DNA of 64,000 bases from a bacterium (GTDB lineage Bacteria > Auribacterota > UBA6266): NCBI GenBank assembly GCA_023228325.1, contig JALOBK010000001.1:1899549-1963548 (forward strand), given 5' to 3'. Below, in pieces: positions 9,298 through 17,807 of this stretch. The position numbers and the translations under genes are program-made. Every line of letters starts with the position of its first letter. Positions within the stretch are counted from its first letter, which is position 1. The notes below the pieces were generated by a model. The model had not been told where the DNA came from. It saw nothing but the letters and a program-made list of their open reading frames with translations, and made no database searches.

Positions 9298-9606
9298 ATG
9301 AATATTTTTAATCATTACAATAAAAAAATCAGAGAGCTTGACCGCGAAATAAACAAGGTCAAACGCGAAATCATAAAGATTACGTCAAATGACACATCTT
9401 CAAAAAGGAGAGAATTGACCAGGGAAACACCTGATTCCCCGAAGGATGGCGACGAAAGAAAAAAATTGGCCAATTATCTCGGGGCGGGGAGCATACAGAC
9501 CCTCGGCATGCATAAATATCACAAGGAGGATTTACGCAACAAGATCATTTATGCTATTGTCGGCATTCTTTTTGTTTTAGCCCTTATATGGTTGATCTCC
9601 AGGTAA
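9298..9606 (+). CDS. Short coiled-coil protein with a C-terminal membrane anchor
   Basis: 102 residues, not recognised. The first 30 residues form a basic/acidic coiled coil (KKIRELDREINKVKREIIK), the middle is polar, and one hydrophobic helix (about 80-100) ends the protein. The overall plan copies the preceding 187-residue protein. It starts 42 bases after that gene and ends 3 bases before the alkyltransferase start, so it belongs to the same transcription unit. Confidence 0.7.
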   Translation: MNIFNHYNKKIRELDREINKVKREIIKITSNDTSSKRRELTRETPDSPKDGDERKKLANYLGAGSIQTLGMHKYHKEDLRNKIIYAIVGILFVLALIWLISR

Positions 9607-9609
9607 TTT

Positions 9610-10101
9610 TTGAATAAGAACCGTTTCTACAGCCCCTTGGAAACAGACTATGGAAGATTTATTGTCTGCCATGACGGAAAAACAATATTCGGCATTACTT
9701 TTCCGTCAGGCAAGCCCCCTGCAAAAAAATTAAAGGTCTCTGCTTTTTCTAAAAGGCTTGAAAAATCGCTCAACAGTTACTTCAGGAGGGGAGAACCGCT
9801 TCCCGATTACAACATACATATTTACGGCACGGACTTCGGGCAGAAAGTAATAAATGCCGTAAGAAGCGTTCCTTTCGGTAAAACCCTGACTTATTCTGCG
9901 ATAGCTGTCCGGATCGGACACCCTGAGAGCCAGAGAGCTGTCGGTTCCGTCTGCAGTAAAAATCCTGTTCCGATAATAGTTCCGTGCCACAGAATAATTC
10001 CCGAAACAGGCGGAATCGGAAATTACTCATCCGGCAGGAAATGGAAAAAGATACTGCTCGGCGTTGAAAAACACAAACATTGCAATATAAAAAAATATTG
10101 A
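9610..10101 (+). CDS. ogt: Methylated-DNA-[protein]-cysteine S-methyltransferase
   Basis: Suicide repair enzyme that takes the alkyl group from O6-alkylguanine in DNA onto its own cysteine. The active site is C126 in VPCHRIIPETGGIGNYSSG; the helix-turn-helix region is FGKTLTYSAIAVRIGHPESQRAVGS. 163 residues fits single-domain Ogt/MGMT proteins; no Ada domain is attached. The start is a TTG at 9610, three bases after the previous stop, with AGGT upstream; no suitable in-frame ATG exists before the conserved part. The symbol ogt is chosen by family only. Confidence 0.92.
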   Translation: MNKNRFYSPLETDYGRFIVCHDGKTIFGITFPSGKPPAKKLKVSAFSKRLEKSLNSYFRRGEPLPDYNIHIYGTDFGQKVINAVRSVPFGKTLTYSAIAVRIGHPESQRAVGSVCSKNPVPIIVPCHRIIPETGGIGNYSSGRKWKKILLGVEKHKHCNIKKY

Positions 10102-10151
10102 AATATTTCAATAAAAAGATGAATATTATGTAACACGGGTGTTTAAACACA

Positions 10152-11909
10152 ATGAAAATCAAAATAGCGTATTTATCCGGTTTCTGCATGGGGGTCAGGA
10201 GAGCTACCGACATAGTCTATGCTCTCGCAAAAAACCTTCATAAGAAAAACAGGAGGATTGTTACATACGGGCCCCTGATCCATAATCCCCGGGTCCTGGA
10301 AGAACTTAAATCGAAGGGCATCGGAAGCATCAGCAAACCCGAAGACGCGGATTCCGGGACAACCGTGGTCATCAGAGCGCACGGAATCCCTCCGGATACA
10401 CGGGAAAAACTAATTTCGGCGAAAGCCCTTATATGCGATGCGACCTGTCCTGATGTGCTAAAGGTTCAAAGCCTGGTTAAAAAATATGCGAATAAAGGCT
10501 ATACAATAATAATAATCGGCGACAAGGGACATGCCGAGGTTACGGGTTTACTGGGTTTTGCCGGGAGCAAAAGTTTTGTGGTGAATAAAACCGGGGAAAT
10601 CAATAATATACCCGACATCGCGGGGGATATAGCCGTTGTCTGCCAGACCACCCAAAGCTCAGGTCTTTTTGAAGCCGTTTCTTCCGAAATCAAGAACCGT
10701 TTTCCTAATGCCGTAATATACAATACAATATGTAAATCCACCGAAAAAAGACAGGAAGAAACAAGAAAGCTGGCGAAGGAAGCGGATGTAATGATAGTTT
10801 TAGGAGGCAGGGACAGCGCAAATACCCGGCGCCTGTACGAAATATGCATCAATGAAAAAAAACCCGCTTACTACATAGAAAACGCCGATGAACTGAATGT
10901 TGATGAGATTTTGAAATACAGGACAGTTGGAATCACGGCAGGAGCTTCTACCCCCAATTGGATGATAAAAAACCTTGTCCGGGAATTAAAAAAAGCAAAC
11001 CGGAAAAACCGGCTGAAGCTGTTATTAAACATTGAGAACATCATTTATTTTATAGTAAGGACCAATATCCTGATAGCTGTATCCGCCGGCGTTTTATCTT
11101 ATATCTGCACCAAATTTTTCAAACTGCACAATCCCTCCATCCTTTATCCCCTGACCGCGGGATTGTATATATTTTCCATGCACACATTTAACCGCCTCTT
11201 CGACAATACACTTGGAGAACTGAAAGATTATTCGCGTATAGGTTTTATGGAATCCCACCACGAAGAATTCAAGGCCCTTTCAATAATCACCATGTTCGCA
11301 GTTCTCATCTGTTCGCTTATACTGGGTTTTTCAGCATTTATAATAGCATTCATTGCGTGTATAGCAGGCGTATCATACGGCACAAAATTATTTCCGAAAA
11401 CATGGGCTGTGAGAAGGCTGAAAGATATCCCGATGTCGAAAAACATCATGGTCAGTCTTGCATGGACTTCAATCACTGTTTTCCTGCCGCTCTTCGGGTA
11501 CAAGGAGGTATCGCCTCCTCCGATAAGCCCGGCGCTGATAGCCTTTAGTTTCGCTTACATATCAATTTTAATATTCATCAGATGTCTGACATATGACCTG
11601 GTAGAAATACATGCGGACAGGACGATAGGGAAAGAAAGCCTGGCCGTATTAAAAGGTAAATCCTTTACCAAAAAGACTATAGTGGTTATGATACTGATTT
11701 CAGCTTTGATGTCTGTATCCGCATCCTACTTTAAAGTAATACCTTCCTACGGTTACATATTGCCGCTGATATCCGTTTATTCCTTATTCTACCTGTACTT
11801 GTACCATAAACGCCATTTTTCCCAGGAAGCTGTCTTCGACCTTGTAGTCGAGTCCAAATTCATACTCGCCGGATTAATAGTATATCTCGGCTCAAAATTC
11901 ACAGGTTGA
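10152..11909 (+). CDS. ispH: Fusion of IspH (HMB-PP reductase) and a UbiA-family prenyltransferase domain
   Basis: A 585-residue two-domain protein. Residues 1 to about 285 are a complete IspH, the last enzyme of the MEP isoprenoid pathway: [4Fe-4S] cysteines C12, C99 and C194, substrate residues H44, H77 and H127 with E129. Residues about 290-585 form a polytopic membrane domain with about eight helices. It carries the two aspartate-rich UbiA loops in reduced form: N347 with D351 and D359, and D482 followed by HADRTIGKESL with D489. There is no stop or frameshift between them. UbiA enzymes transfer prenyl chains to aromatic or other acceptors; the acceptor here is unknown. The fusion would place isoprenoid precursor synthesis at the membrane. 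Confidence 0.92.
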   Translation: MKIKIAYLSGFCMGVRRATDIVYALAKNLHKKNRRIVTYGPLIHNPRVLEELKSKGIGSISKPEDADSGTTVVIRAHGIPPDTREKLISAKALICDATCPDVLKVQSLVKKYANKGYTIIIIGDKGHAEVTGLLGFAGSKSFVVNKTGEINNIPDIAGDIAVVCQTTQSSGLFEAVSSEIKNRFPNAVIYNTICKSTEKRQEETRKLAKEADVMIVLGGRDSANTRRLYEICINEKKPAYYIENADELNVDEILKYRTVGITAGASTPNWMIKNLVRELKKANRKNRLKLLLNIENIIYFIVRTNILIAVSAGVLSYICTKFFKLHNPSILYPLTAGLYIFSMHTFNRLFDNTLGELKDYSRIGFMESHHEEFKALSIITMFAVLICSLILGFSAFIIAFIACIAGVSYGTKLFPKTWAVRRLKDIPMSKNIMVSLAWTSITVFLPLFGYKEVSPPPISPALIAFSFAYISILIFIRCLTYDLVEIHADRTIGKESLAVLKGKSFTKKTIVVMILISALMSVSASYFKVIPSYGYILPLISVYSLFYLYLYHKRHFSQEAVFDLVVESKFILAGLIVYLGSKFTG

Positions 11910-11923
11910 TCGGAGTTATATAA

Positions 11924-12289
11924 ATGAAATGCCCGAAATGCGGATATGAAGATGTCAGAATAAATTTCTGTCCGAGATGTAAAATCAAAATGTATCCTAT
12001 CGGGAGCCCCGAACTTAAAAAAAATTTAGGGGCCGGCCTGGTAAAATTTATTAAAGCCGTAATAAGATTTATTAAAAATATAATACTTAGAACGGCTGAA
12101 TCCATAATATTCTGCGCGATTTTCCATTTTGTACTCAAAGGCCTGCTGTTCGGTCTGAAATTTATCGCCGTAAACGTGGAATCCGACATATCCAACATTT
12201 TCGACTCCGTATACATCGCCTACGGGGAATATTGTTTTTATGTCATTATAGTGATCCTTACTTTCAAATACAGATGGCCTGATACGTGA
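11924..12289 (+). CDS. Zinc-ribbon membrane protein of unknown function
   Basis: 121 residues. The N-terminus is a compact zinc ribbon, CPKCGYEDVRINFCPRCKIKM, with two CxxC pairs. A basic linker follows, then hydrophobic stretches (about 50-80 and 95-115) that should be membrane segments. No named family is recognised. It lies 14 bases after the IspH-UbiA gene and ends 3 bases before the NagZ-like gene, so it is co-transcribed with them. Confidence 0.7.
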   Translation: MKCPKCGYEDVRINFCPRCKIKMYPIGSPELKKNLGAGLVKFIKAVIRFIKNIILRTAESIIFCAIFHFVLKGLLFGLKFIAVNVESDISNIFDSVYIAYGEYCFYVIIVILTFKYRWPDT

Positions 12290-12292
12290 TAG

Positions 12293-13756
12293 ATGAATGA
12301 TCTGGGCAGTTTCATTATCAGCGGCTTCAACGGAACTGAATTCAATAGGGAACTGGAACGTAAAATTCTTATTGATAAAATCAGCGGCCTGGTCTTTTTT
12401 TCCAGAAATATCATATCCCTGCCGCAGGTAAAAAATCTTATAGATAACTGCCGGAAAGCGAGAGCTTCCATATCGGGAGCACCCCTGATAATAGCGGTGG
12501 ATCACGAAGGCGCCCCCGTCCACAGATTCGGTTCCTTAATAGATGAAATACCGTCCCAGGCGGCTGTCGCAAGATCCGGGATGAAATATCATGCCGCTTC
12601 TCTCTGGCAATCTGCCGCAAAAAAACTAAGTTCACTGGGATTTAACGCCAATTTTGCTCCCGTTCTGGATATCGGCGGCGGGGAAAAATGTTCAGCGATA
12701 GGAATAAGGTCTTTCGGCCGCGAAAAGAAAACCGCGATAGATTTCGGCTCTGAATTCATGGAAGCCATGAAAAAGGGTTCTATCTCCTGTTTTGCAAAGC
12801 ATTTTCCCGGACTGGGTAAAACCGGCGTCGATTCCCACTTATCCCTTCCCGTTATCGGCGCGGGCAGAGACAGATTGTCCGCCGAAGACATTTCGGTATT
12901 CGAATCGCTTATAAGAAGAGGATGTGTCGACGGCATTATGCTTGCCCATGCCCTGTACCCGCGCCTGGACAGGAAATTCCCCGCAAGCATGTCCCGGAAA
13001 ATAATATCCGGACTGTTATATGAAAAATTAAATTTTCGCGGGATCACGATAACAGATGACATAGATATGCTGGCAATCAGAAAAAATTATGAGATCCCTT
13101 ATTTCGCGGAAAAATCCGTGGAAGCGGGTTCTCATTTTATTCTCGCGTGTCATAATAAATCCACCATACAAAAAATCTTTGCGGGACTCTCAAGGATAAA
13201 GCCGGGAATAATTGAAAACCGCCTCAGCGACATCAGCCGCTGGAAAAAAACCGTTCTTGCCGGAAACAGGGCTCAATCTCCGGCCGCCGGACAATCTTCG
13301 GGAAGTCACGCCGAAGCCATAGCAGAAAAAGCGCTCACAATAAAAATAAAAAGTAAAATAAAGCGTAAAAATTATATTTTTCTGTGTCTCATACCGCAGC
13401 CGGATCCCGGCAATCAGGATATTCTCAGGATGAAAAAAATGCTCAAAACCCGGATTAAAGAAATTTTCAGCTCTGCAAAAATCCTGTTTTATCCCGCGAA
13501 ACCGGAATATAAAGACCTTAAAAAACGCACGCCGGTTATTATAACCTGCAACGCGTACAGGGATAAAAAAATCCTGCGCTCGCTGTCGTCCCTTATTAAG
13601 ACGGCCGGAAAAAACTGTTATTGCATGGCCATAGGGAATCCGCGCGATATGGATTATTTCAAATCCTGCGCGGCGACAGGATGCACTTATTCGCCCGACA
13701 GTCATTCAATTTGCGGATTGCTGGCTATGCTGAAGGAAAAAGACGATGAAAAATAA
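12293..13756 (+). CDS. nagZ: Beta-N-acetylhexosaminidase-type glycoside hydrolase family 3 (NagZ-like)
   Basis: 487 residues. The N-terminal (residues about 1-340) is a GH3 barrel with the NagZ signature KHFPGLGKTGVDSH (starting at K169), an early AVDHEGAPVHRF block and TDD at 254-256, which contains the expected nucleophile aspartate. NagZ enzymes remove N-acetylglucosamine from muropeptides during wall recycling. A further 140 residues form a second domain, as in two-domain Gram-positive GH3 enzymes. No signal peptide is visible, pointing to the cytoplasm. The last 11 bases overlap the following sugar-binding lipoprotein gene. The assignment to NagZ rather than another GH3 activity is by motif. 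Confidence 0.85.
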   Translation: MNDLGSFIISGFNGTEFNRELERKILIDKISGLVFFSRNIISLPQVKNLIDNCRKARASISGAPLIIAVDHEGAPVHRFGSLIDEIPSQAAVARSGMKYHAASLWQSAAKKLSSLGFNANFAPVLDIGGGEKCSAIGIRSFGREKKTAIDFGSEFMEAMKKGSISCFAKHFPGLGKTGVDSHLSLPVIGAGRDRLSAEDISVFESLIRRGCVDGIMLAHALYPRLDRKFPASMSRKIISGLLYEKLNFRGITITDDIDMLAIRKNYEIPYFAEKSVEAGSHFILACHNKSTIQKIFAGLSRIKPGIIENRLSDISRWKKTVLAGNRAQSPAAGQSSGSHAEAIAEKALTIKIKSKIKRKNYIFLCLIPQPDPGNQDILRMKKMLKTRIKEIFSSAKILFYPAKPEYKDLKKRTPVIITCNAYRDKKILRSLSSLIKTAGKNCYCMAIGNPRDMDYFKSCAATGCTYSPDSHSICGLLAMLKEKDDEK

Positions 13757-15029
13757 CGCCCGGGCCGAATACGCGCTTTCCTTTGTCTTAATCGCGGCGA
13801 TAGCCATATGCTCCGGCTGTTCAAACATAGACACGAAGGATAAAATTAATATTACATACCATACAATAGAATCATTACCCGAGCAGCTCAGCGCTTTACA
13901 GACGCTGACCGATAATTTCGAAAGGGAAAACCCCGGAATAAACGTCGAAATTGAGACAGCGCCTTCCGGAACTTTATCCGTATTCCAGAAACTCAAGGTA
14001 AGAATAGCCGGACAGCATCCGCCCGATGTATTTTATATGGTCACGGACCGCATTGATGAATATATATCCAGGGGAGCCGTTATGGATATAACCGAATCCG
14101 CTGAAAGAGATTTTCCCGGTTTAAAGCGGGATTATTACCCCGAAGTTATCGAAAGCTGTTATAAAAACGGGAAAATGTATTGTTTCCCTTTTCACTTCAG
14201 CACAGACCTTCTTTTTTATAATAAAGATTTATTTGATGCGGCCGGAGTCAGCTATCCCGAGCCCGCCTGGAACTGGCAGGATGTATTGGAATCGGCGCTA
14301 AAACTTACGCAAACCGGACAAAACGGGGTAAAGACTTACGGGTTTCTGCAGCCGCGCCCCCTGTTTTTAATGAGATCTTTCGGTTCCGAATTATTTACAG
14401 GCAAACCCTTAAGATGCACAATTGACGATACGCGGTCGAAAGCCGCGCTGCGGTTCCTCATAGACCTGCACTCAAAATACGGGGTTTCTCCGAATAACGC
14501 GGTTTTAAATCCCTCTGAAAGAAGCCAGTCCGAAATGGAAATGTTTAAAAACGGGAAAGCGGCGATGTTCATAGGCAGAACTTACATGCTGGTGGATTTT
14601 GCGGGTATAAAAAGATTCAAGTGGGATATATGCTCTGTCCCGCGCGGGACAAAAAGGTATTCACGCCTGGCGGTCGGGGGAAACTGCATATCCCCGGATA
14701 CAAAATACCCCGAAGCCTCATGGAAGTTCATAAAGTATTTTTCCTCGCGCGAAGGAACTATGGTCATGACCGGCAAGCGGAATTGCGTGCCTGCGTTAAA
14801 ATCAGCCGCGGAATCAGAGTTTTTCCTTCACCCGCCGCCTGAAAATATGAGATTTTCAATTCTGCAGCTGTCTTTTTCGGAAGCGGAAACTTATCCTGTT
14901 GAGAACTGGAGAGAGTTTCTGGAAAAGGAATTCTCTCCGGCAATCGACAGGATTATACTGGGGAAAACATCGATAGACAATGGATTATCCGAATTGCAGG
15001 AAAAAGGCCAAAAATACATAAGCAAATAA
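13746..15029 (+). CDS. Extracellular sugar-binding lipoprotein of an ABC transporter (family 1)
   Basis: 427 residues, solute-binding protein of the maltose/oligosaccharide type. The N-terminal signal ends in ICSGC, a slightly unusual lipobox with Cys instead of Leu at -3. The body has the family pattern LTDNFERENPGINVEIE, the binding-lobe block LLFYNKDLFDAAGVSYPEPAWNW, and a C-terminal AAMFIGRTY region. The gene overlaps the nagZ-like gene by 11 bases, so translation is probably coupled. No permease or ATPase gene is adjacent. A relative lies at 29789. Confidence 0.88.
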   Translation: MKNNARAEYALSFVLIAAIAICSGCSNIDTKDKINITYHTIESLPEQLSALQTLTDNFERENPGINVEIETAPSGTLSVFQKLKVRIAGQHPPDVFYMVTDRIDEYISRGAVMDITESAERDFPGLKRDYYPEVIESCYKNGKMYCFPFHFSTDLLFYNKDLFDAAGVSYPEPAWNWQDVLESALKLTQTGQNGVKTYGFLQPRPLFLMRSFGSELFTGKPLRCTIDDTRSKAALRFLIDLHSKYGVSPNNAVLNPSERSQSEMEMFKNGKAAMFIGRTYMLVDFAGIKRFKWDICSVPRGTKRYSRLAVGGNCISPDTKYPEASWKFIKYFSSREGTMVMTGKRNCVPALKSAAESEFFLHPPPENMRFSILQLSFSEAETYPVENWREFLEKEFSPAIDRIILGKTSIDNGLSELQEKGQKYISK

Positions 15030-15220
15030 TTTTATTGATTATAATTATGATTTAATATATAAAATCTTTAATTATATGCGGATGGTTCGACTGAAGTCAG
15101 ATGTTTTACCGCCTAAAAAAAAGAAAAAAAACATTTGAATCTCATATTACGTTGTGATAGATTAATCCTAAATATGGAATTTGTATAATTAGTTGTATTC
15201 ATTACGGAGGAACATACGGT

Positions 15221-15577
15221 ATGAAAAAATTTCTGGTTTTGATGTTTACGATTACTTTTATTTTTAATATTTTTGTTTCCTGCGCTGTCGCCGAAGAAAG
15301 ATCTGTGCCCGGTAAAATGGCGCACAAGTTCGGCAGGGGATTGTGCAACGTAGCCCTTGGATGGTGCGAAATACCGAAAAACATAATGAATTCATGCGAA
15401 GAAATCAACCCATACGCCGGCTGGTTTATAGGGCTTGTCAAAGGAATAGGCATGACTGTCGCCAGGACTCTTGCGGGAGTCTGGGATATCGTGACATTCC
15501 CCATACCGGCTCCATCGGATTATGAGCCTGTAATGGAACCCGAATTTGTATTCGAAAGTCTTTCATATATAGAATAA
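15221..15577 (+). CDS. Exosortase-system-associated protein, TIGR04073 family (copy 1)
   Basis: 118 residues with a signal peptide (cleavage probably after CAVA) and a short mature domain. I recognise the TIGR04073 pattern: F-GRG-x-CN-x-ALGWCEIPKNI, then P-x-AGW-x-x-GL-x-KG-x-G-x-TVARTLAGVWDIVTFP and a C-terminal Y-E-P-V-x-EPEFVF. The function is unknown; the family is described from genomes with exosortase/PEP-CTERM sorting systems. The ribosome site is GGAGG. This copy has an 8-residue tail after EFVF that the other two lack. No exosortase gene is in the window. Confidence 0.8.
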   Translation: MKKFLVLMFTITFIFNIFVSCAVAEERSVPGKMAHKFGRGLCNVALGWCEIPKNIMNSCEEINPYAGWFIGLVKGIGMTVARTLAGVWDIVTFPIPAPSDYEPVMEPEFVFESLSYIE

Positions 15578-15623
15578 AAAGGCATTATACTAAATCAAAA
15601 ACACAAAGAAAGGGGATTAATGG

Positions 15624-15950
15624 ATGAAAAGAGTAGCAATTGTAGTTTTGGTAACGACACTCTTTCTGGGCATGTGCGTTCCCGCATTTGCTGATGCAAG
15701 CACCAACAATGCCGGAAGAAAATTCTGCAGAGGCATTGCCAATATTGCGACAGGATGGGTTGAAATCATTAGAACGCCTTACGAAGAAGCTATGGCTACA
15801 AATCCTGTCCGGGGTTTGACTATCGGGCTCTTCAAAGGAATTATTATGGCGGTAGCCAGAACAGGCTCGGGGGCATTTGACCTTGTAACATTTCCGTTCC
15901 CGTTTCCGAATGATTATGACTCTCTTGTAAAACCCGAATTCGTATTTTAA
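15624..15950 (+). CDS. Exosortase-system-associated protein, TIGR04073 family (copy 2)
   Basis: 108 residues: signal peptide ending near AFADA, then the family core FCRGIANIATGWVEI, GLTIGLFKGIIMAVARTGSGAFDLVTFPFPFP and a terminal KPEFVF. It is the most diverged of the three (IRTPYEEAMATNP in place of the IPKN block). It follows copy 1 by 46 bases and precedes copy 3 by 33. AAAGGGGA provides a ribosome site. Function unknown. Confidence 0.8.
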   Translation: MKRVAIVVLVTTLFLGMCVPAFADASTNNAGRKFCRGIANIATGWVEIIRTPYEEAMATNPVRGLTIGLFKGIIMAVARTGSGAFDLVTFPFPFPNDYDSLVKPEFVF

Positions 15951-15983
15951 CTTTAATTAAAGCGCAGAAAGGAGGAAAATTAA

Positions 15984-16316
15984 ATGATTAGATTTTCCAG
16001 AGCAGCTATTTGTGTCTTAATCATAACTGCTATCCTTAGTTCATCTACACTTGCTTCAGCTGAGCTTTTCCAGGATATTACCCACAAGCTCTTCAGGGGG
16101 ATTGCCAATATACTGACAGGGTGGATAGAAATTCCTAAAAATATGTATAATGACTCTGTTGAAGTAAGCCCGTGGTACGGCTGGTTTACCGGATTACTGA
16201 AGGGGATAGGCTTCACCGTTGTCAGAACAGGCGCAGGGGTCTGGGATACAGTAACATTCCTTTTTCCCATACCTTCCGATTACGAACCTGTATGGGAACC
16301 TGAATTTGTATTTTAG
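15984..16316 (+). CDS. Exosortase-system-associated protein, TIGR04073 family (copy 3)
   Basis: 110 residues: signal peptide ending near LASA, core LFRGIANILTGWIEIPKNM, WYGWFTGLLKGIGFTVVRTGAGVWDTVTFLFPIP and the shared ending YEPVWEPEFVF. It is closest to copy 1 in the second half. The ribosome site AAAGGAGG is strong. A terminator hairpin follows 29 bases after the stop, so the three genes form a compact unit that ends here. Function unknown. Confidence 0.8.
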   Translation: MIRFSRAAICVLIITAILSSSTLASAELFQDITHKLFRGIANILTGWIEIPKNMYNDSVEVSPWYGWFTGLLKGIGFTVVRTGAGVWDTVTFLFPIPSDYEPVWEPEFVF

Positions 16317-16345
16317 TCTATATGCTATGCAATGAGTAACGGTAA

Positions 16346-16385
16346 CAAAGGGATTCACTGATGCATGGTGAATCCCTTTGTTTGT
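16346..16385 (+). terminator. Rho-independent terminator after the TIGR04073 genes
   Basis: A 13-bp perfect stem: CAAAGGGATTCAC (16346-16358) with GTGAATCCCTTTG (16368-16380), 9-base loop, then TTTGT. An in-frame ATG at 16365 lies in the loop and is therefore not a sensible start for the next gene. Confidence 0.85.
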
Positions 16386-16412
16386 CATAACACCAAAGAA
16401 CGGAGTTTTGCC

Positions 16413-16637
16413 ATGGAAGAAAAGATCAAAGATGTTTTGAATAACGAAGTCAGGCCTTATCTGCAATCCCACGGCGGCGATGCTGAATTTGTTTCTGTTG
16501 ACGCGGAAGGAAACGTAAGCGTCCGGTTAAAAGGGGCCTGCGCGGGATGTTCCGGAGCTTTAATGACATTAAAAAACCTTGTTGAACAGGCTCTGAAAGA
16601 AAAAATACCCGGGGTTAAATCTGTAAAATCAGTTTAA
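16413..16637 (+). CDS. NifU-like iron-sulfur scaffold (Nfu C-terminal domain)
   Basis: 74 residues when started at the ATG at 16413, which has CGGAG nine bases upstream; a longer in-frame start at 16365 falls inside the preceding terminator. It is a stand-alone Nfu domain: VRPYLQSHGGDAEFVSV followed by LKGACAGCSGALMTLKNLVE, with the CxxC that holds a shared [4Fe-4S] cluster. Such proteins carry clusters to target enzymes such as IspH-type reductases. It sits 5 bases before the sensor kinase gene. Confidence 0.9.
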   Translation: MEEKIKDVLNNEVRPYLQSHGGDAEFVSVDAEGNVSVRLKGACAGCSGALMTLKNLVEQALKEKIPGVKSVKSV

Positions 16638-16642
16638 TAATT

Positions 16643-17806
16643 ATGACCCAAAAACCTAAATTTATTGATAAGTTTATCCAGAACCTCGACAAAATCGATA
16701 AGCTGGATGTAGAAAAGTATTTTATCAATCTTTCCCGGGAAAAAGGATTCCTTGAATCCGTATTCAACAACCTCAATGAAGGTATTGTTGTAATATCCAG
16801 CAAGGGCGCCATAGCGTTTCTTAATTCAAAAGCCAAATCAATATTAGGCATCTTTTCCGAAGAATATAAGGGAAGGCGCCTGCAGGATGTGATAAAAGAC
16901 GCGTCCTTTCTGTCTTCCATACCGTTAAATGTGAAGACCTCATACAGTATTATCGATAAGGAAATAACCGTTGACCATCCCAGAAAATCACTGATTAATA
17001 TTAATGTAATACCGTTTGACGATAATAATTTATCCGGCATGGTAGTTGTTTTGAAAGATATAACCGCCAGGAAAAGGATGGAAGAGGATACAAAACAATC
17101 TAAATTGATGGAAACTTTTTCCAATCTCGCGGCTGGAATAGCGCATGAGATAGGCAACCCCCTCAATTCACTCAATATTCATCTGCAACTGATAGACCGC
17201 GAAACCAAAAAATCAAAAACGGGAAAAAAGGTCAATGAACACATTTCCATCTGCAGAAATGAAATAAAACGTCTCGATGAAATAATTAACAGGTTTTTGC
17301 TGGCTCTGAGGTCTTCCGAAAAACCGATGGAAAGAAAAAGCGTAAACAAGATTATATCTTCCATAGTAAAACTGATGCAGCCGGAATTTAATTCCAAAAA
17401 AATCGGCCTCACTATTTCCCTGAACAAGAATCTGCCCGATACTCTTCTGAATGAAGGGGAAATAAAACAATTAATAGTAAATATACTGAAAAACGCCGTC
17501 CAGTCAATTAATCATGCCGGGGGGGAAATCGGTATTTCCACCCTTCAGGAACCGTATTATATACTTATTAATATTAAGGATAACGGCGCGGGCATTTCAG
17601 ACAGCATCAAACAAAAAATATTTGAGCCTTTTTTCTCCACAAAAGAATCCGGCTCGGGGCTCGGGCTTCTGATCGCGTCAAGAATAGTGTCGGAACATAA
17701 AGGCACTCTGGAAGTGGAAAGCGGCAAAAAAAACGGCACCTTGATTAAAATAAGGCTTCCCATAAAGACTGATGAATTAAAATTACTTCCGCAGGGAGAC
17801 AAATGA
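16643..17806 (+). CDS. PAS-domain sensor histidine kinase, NtrB-like
   Basis: Cytoplasmic kinase of 387 residues with no membrane segment. A PAS domain spans about 37-137 (LNEGIVVISSKGAIAFLN ... VVVLKDITARK). The kinase core has His168 in IAHEIGNPLNSL, NILKNAVQSI, DNGAGI, EPFFSTKESGSGLGL. The HEIxNPL form of the H box is that of NtrB/ZraS/AtoS kinases, which partner sigma-54 activators. The downstream gene starts one base after its stop and encodes exactly such an activator, so the two form a cognate pair. The signal is unknown; because there is no transmembrane segment it should be sensed inside the cell. Confidence 0.93.
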   Translation: MTQKPKFIDKFIQNLDKIDKLDVEKYFINLSREKGFLESVFNNLNEGIVVISSKGAIAFLNSKAKSILGIFSEEYKGRRLQDVIKDASFLSSIPLNVKTSYSIIDKEITVDHPRKSLININVIPFDDNNLSGMVVVLKDITARKRMEEDTKQSKLMETFSNLAAGIAHEIGNPLNSLNIHLQLIDRETKKSKTGKKVNEHISICRNEIKRLDEIINRFLLALRSSEKPMERKSVNKIISSIVKLMQPEFNSKKIGLTISLNKNLPDTLLNEGEIKQLIVNILKNAVQSINHAGGEIGISTLQEPYYILINIKDNGAGISDSIKQKIFEPFFSTKESGSGLGLLIASRIVSEHKGTLEVESGKKNGTLIKIRLPIKTDELKLLPQGDK

Positions 17807-17807
17807 T

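Noticed and set aside
16365..16412. A longer start for the NifU-like protein.
   Set aside because: The ATG lies in the loop of a strong terminator, and the added residues are not family-like.
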